From the NCBI RefSeq assembly GCF_963677075.1, contig NZ_OY781873.1, positions 1,550,001-1,614,000 of the forward strand: a DNA stretch of 64,000 nt. Reading direction: 5' to 3'. Positions 9,731-18,167 of the stretch are shown here, piece by piece. Position 1 is the first letter of the stretch; each line of letters opens with the position of its first letter. Source of the stretch: an uncultured Sphaerochaeta sp. Lineage in GTDB: Bacteria > Spirochaetota > Spirochaetia > Sphaerochaetales > Sphaerochaetaceae. A program made the translations under genes and the position numbers. Under the pieces are notes generated by a model that saw nothing but the letters and a program-made list of their open reading frames with translations, had not been told where the DNA came from and ran no database searches.

Positions 9731-10876
9731 ATGCAAGAAATAACGCAGGAAGCCGTTCAGCGTGCATTGGATGAGGCCGTTTCGCAGGTGAGGCGGAATC
9801 TCCCTGTGTTCACCTATCGCTGCCAGAACCACTCGTCAGTGAAAAACTTCTATCATCCCTGTGATAATACTCAGTGGACCTGTGGATTCTGGCCGGGAGA
9901 GGTATGCCTCGCTTGGGAGCATACCAAGGATCCCGTGTTTCTTCATGCTACAAGCATCCTCTCTGAGAGTTTTCTCCACCGTATTGAGAACAAGATTGAG
10001 GTCGACCATCATGACATGGGTTTCCTCTATACTCCAAGCTGTGTCTCTTTATACAAGCTGGATGGAAATGAACGTGCAAAGCGAGCTGCATTGTTAGCTG
10101 CAGACCAGTTGCTGACCCGGTTTCAGGACAAAGGATCATTCCTGCAAGCATGGGGAGCCATGGATGAGAAGGAGAATTACCGTTTCATTATCGACTGTTT
10201 GATGAATCTTCCCTTGCTCTACTGGGCAAGCGAGGTAACGGGGGATGAAAAATATCGCACAATTGCTCTTCGCCACACAGATACCTGTCTCAAATACTCA
10301 TTCCGCGATGATGGCTCCACCTTCCATACCTTTTTTATGGATCCTGAAAGGGGAGGTCCTCTTAGGGGTGAGACCTGTCAGGGCTTCCGCTATGATTCCT
10401 TCTGGGCACGGGGGCAGGCATGGGCTCTCTATGGTCTTGCGCTCAGCTATCGGTACACGAGGGATGAGCGCTGTCTCTCCCAGTTTTCCAAGAGCGCCGA
10501 GTTTTTTCTTTCCAAACTCCCCGAGGACTCGGTTCCCTACTGGGACCTGATATTCACCGAAGGGAATGAACCACGAGATTCCTCCAGTGCGTCCATTTCT
10601 GCGTGCGGTTTCCTGGAAATGGCCGATCTCCTTGATGATACGCAAGCTGATCTGTATCGATCTTGGGCGAAGAAGCTCATGCTAAGCCTCTATGAATCCT
10701 ATAGGGTAACAGACCCTTCCCATTCCAACGGATTGGTCCTTCACGGAACCTACTCCAAGAAGAGTCCCTATAATACATGCACCCCTGAAGGGGTTGATGA
10801 ATGCGTCTCATGGGGTGATTATTTCTATATGGAAGCCCTGATGCGACTTAGTGGTAGTTGGACTATCTACTGGTAA
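9731..10876 (+). CDS. Unsaturated glucuronyl hydrolase, GH88 family
   Basis: A 381-residue cytoplasmic glycosidase that removes the unsaturated uronic acid left at the non-reducing end after lyase cleavage. The family landmarks are visible: DHHDMGFLYTPS (first conserved Asp) and IDCLMNLPLLYWA (second conserved Asp), then WARGQAWALYGLA and DSSASISACGF. Its place between the importer and a lyase-like protein fits sequential breakdown of unsaturated oligosaccharides. GH105 is a related alternative, but the motifs favour GH88. Confidence 0.9.
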   Translation: MQEITQEAVQRALDEAVSQVRRNLPVFTYRCQNHSSVKNFYHPCDNTQWTCGFWPGEVCLAWEHTKDPVFLHATSILSESFLHRIENKIEVDHHDMGFLYTPSCVSLYKLDGNERAKRAALLAADQLLTRFQDKGSFLQAWGAMDEKENYRFIIDCLMNLPLLYWASEVTGDEKYRTIALRHTDTCLKYSFRDDGSTFHTFFMDPERGGPLRGETCQGFRYDSFWARGQAWALYGLALSYRYTRDERCLSQFSKSAEFFLSKLPEDSVPYWDLIFTEGNEPRDSSSASISACGFLEMADLLDDTQADLYRSWAKKLMLSLYESYRVTDPSHSNGLVLHGTYSKKSPYNTCTPEGVDECVSWGDYFYMEALMRLSGSWTIYW

Positions 10877-10885
10877 GGGGAGTAT

Positions 10886-12871
10886 ATGAAGAAAGATACG
10901 TATTTCTCCAATTGGAGAATCTGCTTCTTGGATGATCCAAAGCAGGTTGCAGCTTACCTTTGGCAGCACGAGAAAGAAGAAGCGGAGATAATAATTGCTA
11001 CAGCCGAAGAGATTGTGCAACAGTCGTTTCTGTTCAATCAACGGTGGGATATGGAACGTACCAGTGAGCCGGTTGTATTCCCCCACGATATAGACTGGTT
11101 GTATCAACCATCCGATGATAGTGAGTGGGTCTATGCATTCAACAGGATGCGGTTCTGGATTACGCTGGGCCAAGCCTATGCACTTACCAGTAATGAGCAG
11201 TATGCAGAGGCCTTTGCTTCCCAGCTCTGTCACTGGGTGAAGAATGTCAGGCGTTCTGACCCAAAGAGCCAGAAGGCGTGGCGATCCATCGAGGCTGGGC
11301 TACGTATGGAGTACTGGATTAAAGCGATGCAGTACTTCAAGGAAAGCCCATCAATAACAGAATCGGTACTTGAAACATTCCTCTCCTCGATAGCTGACCA
11401 TGCGGAATTTCTCTATTCCGTATGGGACAGCTATCATCTTATGAGCAATTGGGGTGTTCTGGAGAACCATGGGTTGTTTCTTGCTTCCCTCGCTCTCCAG
11501 AAGAGTGAGATCAGCGAAACCTATTGCAAGGAAGCAATCAGGAGGTTGGCTCGGGAGATCGAGATACAGGTATATGATGATGGAATGCAGTGGGAACAGT
11601 CCCCCATGTACCATAATGAGGTTCTGCACTGCTATCTGGATGTGGTAATCCTGGCCAGACGGCTTCACATACCCCTTCCTGAGGTGATCAAAGAGAAAAC
11701 CTATAAGATGTGCAAGGCCTCCCTCGCATGGCAGAAACCCGACGGAACGGAGCCCTGCATGGGGGACAGTGATGCGATCGACCAAAGGGACCTGATCACC
11801 AAGGCAGCCTATTTCTATCAGGATGGAGAGCTGAAGAAGGGCGGGTACCTCCATCTCAATTTTGATACCATCTGGGATCTCGGTTTCAGGGCGGTGAAAT
11901 GCTACGATCAACTACCCAGTCTCCCCACCTCTCAATGCCTCTTTGTATTGCACGAGAGTGGAAATGCCATCTACAAGGAAGAAGGAACTTATCTTCGCTT
12001 TCACTGTGGAACTCTGGGCGCTGGTCATGGGCATAGTGACAAGTTGCATTTCGACCTCTATGCAAACGGGGAGGATCTTCTGGTTGATGCCGGCCGGTAC
12101 ACCTATGTCCCGAAGTCTGAGAGGTATGAATTCAAGGACAGCACTGCCCATAACACCACAACTGTGGATAACAAGAACTTCACCGTATGCAAGGACAGCT
12201 GGGAGTGTTCCAAGCTCAGCGCACCCATCGGATTCCGCACGGCTCAGAAAAATGGATATATTGCTTTCCAAGGCTCGCACCAAGGGTATCTGGATGTCGG
12301 GGTGCTTCCACGTAGGACGATCGTGGTATTGGAGAAAACCCTTATCCTGATCTGTGATGAGTTTTTATCCCAGGAACACCATAGCTATCAAAGCTATTTG
12401 CACTTCAATGACAAGGGAAAGGTACGGTTGCAAGAGCCTGGAGCAGTATATCAGAGTGCCCAGAATGCCATGCACATCCATACTCTCTCAAGTGGAGGGG
12501 TCACCCAGTATCTTAAGAGTACCAGGCTCTCTCGTCACTACAATGAGCTGTTCGACAACAAGACCTTGGTCAGTGAGGTGGAGAGTGATGGCTTTGCATC
12601 ATTGTTTACCTTGGTTTCAATCAATGAGGATGCCGTTTTCAAGAAGGAGCGGGTACTCTCCAATTTCAAGAAGATCAGGTTCCCTGACTCACTGATCGAA
12701 GCTGTCACTATCAAGAAGGGAGACGATGCTTATACGATAGTATTGAGTCACCAGGAGTGGGCAAGCCCTACTGATACCTTCAACGCAGACGGATGCACAG
12801 GCTTTGGTTCCTTGGTGGTATTTGACCGCGGGAAGGGGGAGACGGAGATTGGAGCGCGACTATTCACCTAG
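10886..12871 (+). CDS. Heparinase II/III family protein (second copy)
   Basis: A 661-residue polysaccharide-lyase relative with a helical N-terminal half and a beta-rich C-terminal half. The hallmark is GHGHSDKLHFDLYANGEDLL followed by VDAGRYTY; an upstream conserved segment is SNWGVLENHG. There is no signal peptide, so it should act on imported substrate. AAGGGGAG precedes the ATG and the preceding gene ends 9 bp upstream. It is longer and only distantly similar to the lyase-like protein at 1273-3054, so the two probably cut different linkages. Confidence 0.87.
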   Translation: MKKDTYFSNWRICFLDDPKQVAAYLWQHEKEEAEIIIATAEEIVQQSFLFNQRWDMERTSEPVVFPHDIDWLYQPSDDSEWVYAFNRMRFWITLGQAYALTSNEQYAEAFASQLCHWVKNVRRSDPKSQKAWRSIEAGLRMEYWIKAMQYFKESPSITESVLETFLSSIADHAEFLYSVWDSYHLMSNWGVLENHGLFLASLALQKSEISETYCKEAIRRLAREIEIQVYDDGMQWEQSPMYHNEVLHCYLDVVILARRLHIPLPEVIKEKTYKMCKASLAWQKPDGTEPCMGDSDAIDQRDLITKAAYFYQDGELKKGGYLHLNFDTIWDLGFRAVKCYDQLPSLPTSQCLFVLHESGNAIYKEEGTYLRFHCGTLGAGHGHSDKLHFDLYANGEDLLVDAGRYTYVPKSERYEFKDSTAHNTTTVDNKNFTVCKDSWECSKLSAPIGFRTAQKNGYIAFQGSHQGYLDVGVLPRRTIVVLEKTLILICDEFLSQEHHSYQSYLHFNDKGKVRLQEPGAVYQSAQNAMHIHTLSSGGVTQYLKSTRLSRHYNELFDNKTLVSEVESDGFASLFTLVSINEDAVFKKERVLSNFKKIRFPDSLIEAVTIKKGDDAYTIVLSHQEWASPTDTFNADGCTGFGSLVVFDRGKGETEIGARLFT

Positions 12872-12894
12872 AATCATATTCTGAGGAATAGTTG

Positions 12895-12923
12895 TTTACA
12901 TCCTCTGCCTATTTTGCTATTAT
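12895..12923 (+). promoter_or_regulatory. Promoter of tRNA-Gly
   Basis: TTTACA (12895-12900), 17-bp spacer, TATTAT (12918-12923), ending 12 nt before the tRNA 5' end. Confidence 0.7.
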
Positions 12924-12935
12924 CCAATGGCAGAT

Positions 12936-13007
12936 GCGCCAGTAGCACAATGGTTAGTGCTCGTGCTTCCCAAGCATGAGACGAGGGTTCGATTCCCTTC
13001 TGGCGCT
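12936..13007 (+). tRNA. tRNA-Gly (anticodon CCC)
   Basis: A 72-nt cloverleaf: acceptor stem GCGCCAG/CTGGCGC, anticodon loop TTCCCAA within the stem CGTGC/GCATG, and a T-loop TTCGATT. The anticodon CCC reads GGG. CCA is not encoded. A strong terminator follows at once. Confidence 0.95.
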
Positions 13008-13012
13008 CTTTT

Positions 13013-13047
13013 CCCCCTTGGTCATTGACTGAGGGGGTTTTGCTTTA
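13013..13047 (+). terminator. Intrinsic terminator of tRNA-Gly
   Basis: An 11-bp stem (CCCCCTTGGTC / GACTGAGGGGG, 13013-13037) with a 3-nt loop, followed by TTTTGCTTTATTT. Confidence 0.85.
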
Positions 13048-13150
13048 TTTGAGGAATTGTGAGATTACCCCAGGGATGTATCAATCGTATCTGTTAATGA
13101 ATTGAATAAGATTCGGCAATTATAGAATATGCCGAATTCTATTTAATTGT

Positions 13151-13237
13151 TTGAGGCTGAAAGAAGACCGGGCAGCAAGTCCGGCCTTCCAAATGAGCAC
13201 ATATGTTGATGGTTTGTCTTTCTTGTAGACTACAATA
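13151..13237. repeat. Left 87-bp direct repeat (relic of encapsulin gene tail)
   Basis: Matches 15750-15836 at 80 of 87 positions without gaps. The right copy is the terminator and last codons (Ile-Val-Val-Tyr-Lys-stop) of the encapsulin gene; this left copy has the stop triplet changed to AAA (minus strand) and ends inside the coding part. Five of the seven differences lie in the loop of the terminator hairpin. It marks the left edge of the TcmP/radical-SAM-like insert. Confidence 0.85.
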
Positions 13238-13598
13238 CCGCCAAGCAAAGTTACAACGAGAAATAGTAACCGACTTCATTATCTATATGATAATTGAGAT
13301 TATTATCACCAATCGCGATATTTTGCGATATTTTATAAAATTTTCTTTATTTCTCAATACTATTAGCTATATAATAAAGCTATCGGAATATCTTTTGAAC
13401 AAGGAATGATGAACATGAAACCTGATGAGGCCTCAATGCATGCATCCATGAATCTGTGGCATTGTAAGTGTCAATATAGGGACTAGGGAAAGGAGATGGC
13501 AGAGAGATCAAGACAAAATTAGAACTTGTTGGTCAGATTATATATTAATAGTGAAAAAGTTTACAGAGAAGTTTTAATCGATGGAGGGCTGAATTCTG
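13238..13598. other. AT-rich non-coding stretch before the TcmP-like gene
   Basis: No convincing gene is seen. A perfect tandem pair GCGATATTTT GCGATATTTT (13315-13334) is the only clear structure. Base composition is much more AT-rich than the flanking chromosome, which suits acquired DNA. The promoter for the next gene probably lies here, but no box pair is good enough to call. Confidence 0.6.
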
Positions 13599-14843
13599 AT
13601 GGGGAAGGTTACTTGTAGCTTCTTTAATGATAAGAAAGACTGGTCAAAAGCAAAAGATGATTTATTAAAACATTATTTGAATGCATATCTGGTCAAGTTG
13701 TTCTGTACTGGGAAACCAACAATCTACCTGGATTGTTTTGCCGGTGCTGGAAAATTTGGAGAAGAAGATACTCCCTATGAAGACAAAGTTGATGGATCCC
13801 CACTAATAGCGCTTGAAGCTATAAGCAAGGCAACTGCTAAATCTTCAGTGTACAAGCCTACATGTGTTGCCTGTTTTATTGAACCATGTTATCCCGAGAT
13901 GCTCAAGATCAACATTGAGAAATCATTTTATTCAGATGTGCACTATAGATTGTTTGCCGGGACTTTCCCGGAAGAAGCTTTCATGTTTCTAGATAATGTT
14001 TTCAAACATTGGCAGAACCCAAACTTATTTTGTTACTTGGATCCATTTGGTGTGAAATATTTGAAGATGAATGCATTGCTTCAGATAAAGAACCATCCCT
14101 TTAACAGTATCGAATTCTTGATCAATTTTAATTCATTTGGTTTTCTCAGATATGCATGTGGTGTTAGCGCAATAAGGGAGACGGAACTCAGAGAAGCAGA
14201 AGTAGGTTCTGAGCGCGAGACTATGGACGACAACCCAAAGGAAGACCGACTTTGCAAGCTTGATGCAGTAATGGGAACCGATGCATGGCGGTCAATAGTT
14301 GAAGATTACAAGCAACATATAATTGATGGATACGATGCTGAAATGAAGTTGGCCGAATTATATAAACTTCAATTGAAGAAAGTCCTTGGTTTTAGGTACG
14401 TGCTTAGCATCCCCATTAGGTTCAATGAATCAAACCATCCAAAATATCGAATGGTTTATGCTACAAATCATGAAGATGGTGCAGTCATAATGGGAGATGT
14501 CATGCGTGGCCGTCAGAATTATCTTTATGAACAATATTCGATGTCAAAGAGTGGGGGCTGCCTCGGTCTTTTTGATAGAGAGGATTTGCTCAATAGGCCC
14601 TCAGTAGAGGAAAGCGTTGTTGACTTTCTGAAGGGAAAGGGTGAACTTACAGGAAATGAATTCTTTGCCGGTTTCTATGATGAAAAGTTTCTTACGGCCA
14701 AACTTATTGATGTTCTAAAGAAATTAGAAGAATGTAATAAAATCACAATACGAAGAGATCCTGAAAATACAAAGAAAAAGAAGCCGAGCAGATTTTATAC
14801 TGAAGCCAAGAATCAACATCTGTTTATAAGATTGAATGGATAG
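13599..14843 (+). CDS. tcmP: Three-Cys-motif partner protein, TcmP-like (methyltransferase-like fold)
   Basis: A 414-residue protein recognised as TcmP-like from its pattern and from the three-Cys-motif gene that follows 26 bp downstream. The N-terminal half looks like a SAM-dependent methyltransferase core: LDCFAGAGKFG (44-54) resembles motif I, FIEP (93-96) supplies the acidic residue after strand 2, and LDPFGVK (147-153) resembles motif IV. The C-terminal ~100 residues look like a winged-helix segment (SVEESVVDFLKGKGELTGNE). Biochemical function is not established; nucleic-acid modification or defence are possible (inference). Codon use is AT-rich compared with neighbours, a sign of transfer. 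GGAGG lies ~16 nt before the ATG, farther than usual. Confidence 0.75.
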   Translation: MGKVTCSFFNDKKDWSKAKDDLLKHYLNAYLVKLFCTGKPTIYLDCFAGAGKFGEEDTPYEDKVDGSPLIALEAISKATAKSSVYKPTCVACFIEPCYPEMLKINIEKSFYSDVHYRLFAGTFPEEAFMFLDNVFKHWQNPNLFCYLDPFGVKYLKMNALLQIKNHPFNSIEFLINFNSFGFLRYACGVSAIRETELREAEVGSERETMDDNPKEDRLCKLDAVMGTDAWRSIVEDYKQHIIDGYDAEMKLAELYKLQLKKVLGFRYVLSIPIRFNESNHPKYRMVYATNHEDGAVIMGDVMRGRQNYLYEQYSMSKSGGCLGLFDREDLLNRPSVEESVVDFLKGKGELTGNEFFAGFYDEKFLTAKLIDVLKKLEECNKITIRRDPENTKKKKPSRFYTEAKNQHLFIRLNG

Positions 14844-14869
14844 TATACTCTTAGCTAGAGGAGAAGACT

Positions 14870-15643
14870 ATGAGTAAAGAAGATATCCTGTTCGGTACCA
14901 AGGAATGGGCTCCTTATAATTTCAATTTCATGAGTGGTTGTTCCAACGATTGCACCTATTGCTACGCAAAGGAAATGGCCATCAGGTTCAAGAGGAAAAC
15001 ATCCGATACATGGAAGGACGAGGAACCCGTATCGATGAAGGGGAAGTCGTTCCGCAAGCGTGACGGAAGGATCATGATCCCTTCCTCGCATGACATTACC
15101 CCAGGCAATATTGATCTTGCATTGGAAGTGATGGGCAAGTTACTCGAGAACGGGAATGAGCTGCTCATAGTCACCAAGCCTCATTTTTCTTGCGTGAAGC
15201 AGATTGTCGACCAGTTTGAGGATTTCAAATCAGCTATACAAATGAGATTTACTATAGGATCTGTTTCCGATGATGTTCTGAAGTTATGGGAACCTGGAGC
15301 AACCGAATTTAATGACAGGCTCAAATCATTGAAATATGCCTATGAACATGGCTATTCGACTACGATTTCTGCAGAACCCTTGTTGGATGAAACTCCGGAT
15401 GCCTTGTATGATGCGCTTCATCCATACGTTACCGGTTCAATCTGGATCGGGAAAATGAATTTTCCGGATCGAAGGGTAAGGATGAACGCAGCTTCTTCTG
15501 AAACACCTGCATATGTGAAAGCCCTGATGAAGTCTCAATCAGATGAGAACATTATTGCTATCTGGGAGAGATACAAAGACAACCCGATGATTGAATGGAA
15601 GGAAAGCATCAAGAAGGTTGTTGCAGCATACAATCTCGTTTGA
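14870..15643 (+). CDS. Three-Cys-motif radical-SAM-like protein (phage Gp37/Gp68, DUF5131 family)
   Basis: A 257-residue protein with C24, C28 and C31 in CSNDCTYCYAKEM, the CX3CX2C pattern that binds the [4Fe-4S] cluster of radical SAM enzymes. Other family-like segments are DGRIMIPSSHDITPGN, LLIVTKPHFSCVKQI, FTIGSVSDD and SAEPLLDE. The family was first noted in phage genomes and commonly accompanies TcmP. The substrate is unknown. A GAGGAGA site precedes the ATG, and the gene clearly shares a transcript with the TcmP-like gene. Confidence 0.8.
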   Translation: MSKEDILFGTKEWAPYNFNFMSGCSNDCTYCYAKEMAIRFKRKTSDTWKDEEPVSMKGKSFRKRDGRIMIPSSHDITPGNIDLALEVMGKLLENGNELLIVTKPHFSCVKQIVDQFEDFKSAIQMRFTIGSVSDDVLKLWEPGATEFNDRLKSLKYAYEHGYSTTISAEPLLDETPDALYDALHPYVTGSIWIGKMNFPDRRVRMNAASSETPAYVKALMKSQSDENIIAIWERYKDNPMIEWKESIKKVVAAYNLV

Positions 15644-15749
15644 TGATGCTTAAGTGAAGAAATAACAGGCTTCAAAACGGGGTGCCTACTTTCTTTCCTG
15701 TGAACGTTTGTACGATTTCCTCAGAGAACGAATACTACATGATTCTGTC

Positions 15750-15836
15750 TTGAGGCTGAAAGAAGACCGGGTACTAAACCCGGCCTTCCAAATGAGCACA
15801 TATGTTGATGGTTTGTCTTACTTGTAGACTACGATA
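15750..15836. repeat. Right 87-bp direct repeat (native encapsulin tail)
   Basis: The intact partner of 13151-13237. It holds the encapsulin terminator and its last five sense codons plus stop. The two copies enclose 2.5 kb with the two-gene insert. Confidence 0.85.
15757..15785 (-). terminator. Intrinsic terminator of the encapsulin operon
   Basis: Minus-strand stem GGCCGGGT/ACCCGGTC (15765-15785) with a 5-nt loop, followed by TTCTTTC. The left repeat retains the same stem with a different loop. Confidence 0.7.
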
Positions 15837-16603
15837 GCCTTGGGTTCCAGTACCCTGAAGGTGAAAGACTCAGTTGCAAAGAGGGTTACCTCCTTGGTGT
15901 CATGGGTCTCATAGCCTAGGGCAAAGTCCTGTCCAATAGTCAGCTCAAGGTCTTCGCTATTATAAGGAAGCAGGAGTGCTCCCTCGATATTCGGGGAGTA
16001 GACTACTTTACTTCCAAGCATTCTCTCTACTCTTTCAAGCAGATTCTGCCCATGAGCTTCCTTGTTCAGTGCAATCCATCCCTCTTTTCCTACGATAAGG
16101 GAGTAGGGGCCATGCACATAATTTTTCTTGAGCAGGATAAGACCTTCGGTAACTGAGGCAAGAATATCACTGGATTCCTTGCCGAAGGTCAGAGCCTTAT
16201 GCTCACTCGATTCCTTCAGTCCCTTGATACTACCTTTTTCATATCCGTCGTAGATGGCGCGTTCTTCAAACAGAGCCAATTTTTCAATGGCAGCGTCAAG
16301 CGTATCAAAATCAATATCCTTTGCACCACGGGCTAGATTATCCAGCTCCCACTTATTCAGGGAAAACCGAATTCTGGCTTCGGTCAAGGGTTTTGCTGTG
16401 TAGACTCCAGCTTTCACATCTCCGTCATCAACCAAGGTAAGACGCCCTTCACTGATGGCAGTGAAGTCAATTCCCTTCGGTCCGTTGACGTTGACTACCT
16501 TGCGGGCGGTAAGACGGGAGAGTAATACTTCCTTTGCCCTGTTTTCTATTTCTGCCCATGCCTCAGATGAGAGAGGGGCTAATTCACGTTTGAACATATC
16601 CAT
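15818..16603 (-). CDS. Encapsulin nanocompartment shell protein (linocin M18 family)
   Basis: A 261-residue shell protein with the HK97-phage-capsid-like fold that self-assembles into a closed protein compartment. The start (MDMFKRELAPLSSEAWAEIE) and end (SFTFRVLEPKAIVVYK) are typical, and so are length and internal landmarks (KGIDFTAISEGRL; GPYSLIVGKEGW; ALLLPYNSEDLELTIGQDFA). The cargo gene lies 22 bp upstream in the same operon, so the compartment probably stores or detoxifies iron in the cytoplasm. AGGAGG precedes the ATG. Confidence 0.95.
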   Translation of the reverse strand: MDMFKRELAPLSSEAWAEIENRAKEVLLSRLTARKVVNVNGPKGIDFTAISEGRLTLVDDGDVKAGVYTAKPLTEARIRFSLNKWELDNLARGAKDIDFDTLDAAIEKLALFEERAIYDGYEKGSIKGLKESSEHKALTFGKESSDILASVTEGLILLKKNYVHGPYSLIVGKEGWIALNKEAHGQNLLERVERMLGSKVVYSPNIEGALLLPYNSEDLELTIGQDFALGYETHDTKEVTLFATESFTFRVLEPKAIVVYK

Positions 16604-16625
16604 ACATATACCTCCTGGATCATTC

Positions 16626-16970
16626 TTATTTCTTCAAGTCACCAATTGAGAGAGAAGTTGCAGAGGACCCTTCAGTACCTTCACCACCTTCTTCTACTTC
16701 CAGTAAGCTTCCACTGCTGAAAAGATAGGTTCTAAGTTCATCATCCCATTTGTCCATATTGCGTCTCAGCCATTCGAGGGTCATGGCTGCATGCTCAATC
16801 TCTTCGTCGCGGTTGTGTGCCATTACACCTGCCAGTTCTGTATCTTTTGTGGTGTTCACCCTCTGGTTGTACCAGTCAATCGCCTCGAGTTCTTCTCGAA
16901 GGCTGGTGATTGCACGGGAGATATCTCGCGTCTTTTCGTCTATTGCATCATAAGGTTCACTGTAAGCCAT
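16626..16970 (-). CDS. Encapsulated ferritin-like protein (EncFtn) with cargo-targeting tail
   Basis: A 114-residue iron oxidase that works inside the encapsulin shell. Two helices carry the ferroxidase ligands: E27 in REELEAIDWY, and E57 with H60 in HNRDEEIEHAAM, spaced as in characterised EncFtn proteins. An acidic, glycine-rich linker (about 91-104) leads to the C-terminal tail TSLSIGDLKK, a classic encapsulin-loading peptide. EncFtn assembles as a ring decamer and needs the shell for iron storage (known for the family). Confidence 0.95.
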   Translation of the reverse strand: MAYSEPYDAIDEKTRDISRAITSLREELEAIDWYNQRVNTTKDTELAGVMAHNRDEEIEHAAMTLEWLRRNMDKWDDELRTYLFSSGSLLEVEEGGEGTEGSSATSLSIGDLKK

Positions 16971-16996
16971 ACTATCCTCCTAAATAAGACTTTGTA

Positions 16997-17025
16997 TTAC
17001 TATAATGATACTCATGGTTTGCCAA
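16997..17025 (-). promoter_or_regulatory. Probable promoter of the encapsulin operon
   Basis: Minus strand TTGGCA (17020-17025), 17 bp, TAGTAA (16997-17002); an overlapping TATAGT (16999-17004) would give a short 15-bp spacer. The exact -10 box is uncertain. The rest of the 405-bp gap up to 17375 holds only the palindrome and promoter listed next. Confidence 0.4.
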
Positions 17026-17204
17026 GAAAGAAAGGCCTGATATACAAAAATCTTGTGAATTGGGAGAAAATTCACCTTGAGCTATGTTTCTCTTGACTGA
17101 TAAGTTGCATACAAGAGCCTGTAATTTTGTATCTTTTCATCTCTTTCTCTATGAAGCTTTGTATGGTGTTATCGTGGCAAATAGGGCTTTGTTACACGTG
17201 TAAA

Positions 17205-17220
17205 GAAATATTAGTATTTC
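17205..17220. promoter_or_regulatory. Palindrome GAAATATTAGTATTTC
   Basis: Perfect 6-bp arms (GAAATA/TATTTC) around TTAG in the AT-rich region before the GntR-family gene; ATTAGTAT recurs downstream at about 17324-17331. A possible operator, unproven. Confidence 0.35.
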
Positions 17221-17291
17221 ATAAATATCGCAATTAGTATAAGTATATAGCTTATAGGTATTGAAAGTGTCTTCCAAATAAGACAAAATCC

Positions 17292-17320
17292 TTACTGAAT
17301 AGAAAAACGATTTGTATTAT
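17292..17320 (+). promoter_or_regulatory. Promoter of the GntR-family regulator
   Basis: TTACTG (17292-17297), 17 bp, TATTAT (17315-17320), about 55 bp before the ATG. Confidence 0.55.
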
Positions 17321-17375
17321 AATATTAGTATTCAAATTACTCCTACATACTTGCACAAATCAGAGGAGCACAAAC

Positions 17376-18110
17376 ATGGCATTAAAGTTCAAGACTGTTT
17401 TTTCGCAACTGCAGATGAAGATTATTTTCGGGGAGTGGCCAGAAGGGTATCGAATCCCTACCGAAATGGAACTCTGTGAGCAATACAGAGTCTCACGTGT
17501 TACCATCCGGCGCGCTCTGGATGGATTGGTCCGTCAGGGTTACATATCCCGTACTCGCGGGCGAGGGTCTTTTGTCTTGTTTAAACGCAAAGTAATAGGT
17601 CTTGGATATCCTCAAGTACCAATGAAGGGAGAAGACTCCCAAAAGAATGGTTATTATAAAATCCTCTTGAAGGAGAAAGTGGAAGCATCGAGTACTGATC
17701 TTACCCAGATGCATTTCTCCGATGATCCTACCGACCGTGAACTCTGGCACTTCAAGAGCTTGCATATTGTGGATGGAAAACCCTCAGTCTTGAGTGATTA
17801 CTATGTCATCTCTCGTTTTGGGCAAGAGATTGCCCTGCTTGGAGATGAGAGTGAACGCTCCTTTTTTGATCTGGTGAGCTGGCATATCGGCCAGAAGTGC
17901 CATTTCGTCCAGGGAAAGGTTGCCGCCATCAACCCGGATGAAGAAATCTGTAAACAACTTGGTATCGATTGCAGTTCTGCCAGCCTCTGGTGCAGAGGCC
18001 TTTGCGTCCTTGATGATGGGACTGTGATTGGAAGATGCACCAAGGTCTTCAATGGACTTATGTACGAATTTGCTGTTGAGGATCAATCAGACGTTTCTGC
18101 AAGTATCTGA
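17376..18110 (+). CDS. GntR-family (HutC subfamily) transcription regulator
   Basis: A 244-residue regulator. The N-terminal ~70 residues are a winged helix (GYRIPTEMELCEQYRVSRVT; VRQGYISRTRGRGSFV), and residues ~90-235 are a UTRA ligand-binding domain (DPTDRELWHFKSLHIVDGKP). It lies directly upstream of the acyl-CoA synthetase gene in the same direction, so that gene is a likely target and an acyl compound a possible ligand (inference). AGAGGAG precedes the ATG. Confidence 0.9.
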   Translation: MALKFKTVFSQLQMKIIFGEWPEGYRIPTEMELCEQYRVSRVTIRRALDGLVRQGYISRTRGRGSFVLFKRKVIGLGYPQVPMKGEDSQKNGYYKILLKEKVEASSTDLTQMHFSDDPTDRELWHFKSLHIVDGKPSVLSDYYVISRFGQEIALLGDESERSFFDLVSWHIGQKCHFVQGKVAAINPDEEICKQLGIDCSSASLWCRGLCVLDDGTVIGRCTKVFNGLMYEFAVEDQSDVSASI

Positions 18111-18167
18111 TGTTGTATAAAAATTCATGTTCTCCCACTGATTACATGGTTTGTTCCTTGTGTTTTC

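Noticed and set aside
13315..13334. Tandem GCGATATTTT pair as a replication iteron or CRISPR-like repeat
   Set aside because: Only two copies, no replication gene nearby and no spacer structure; the window has no CRISPR array.
13203..13409. 68-codon open frame in the AT-rich stretch before the TcmP-like gene
   Set aside because: Starts inside the left repeat, lacks a ribosome-binding site and has biased low-complexity content.
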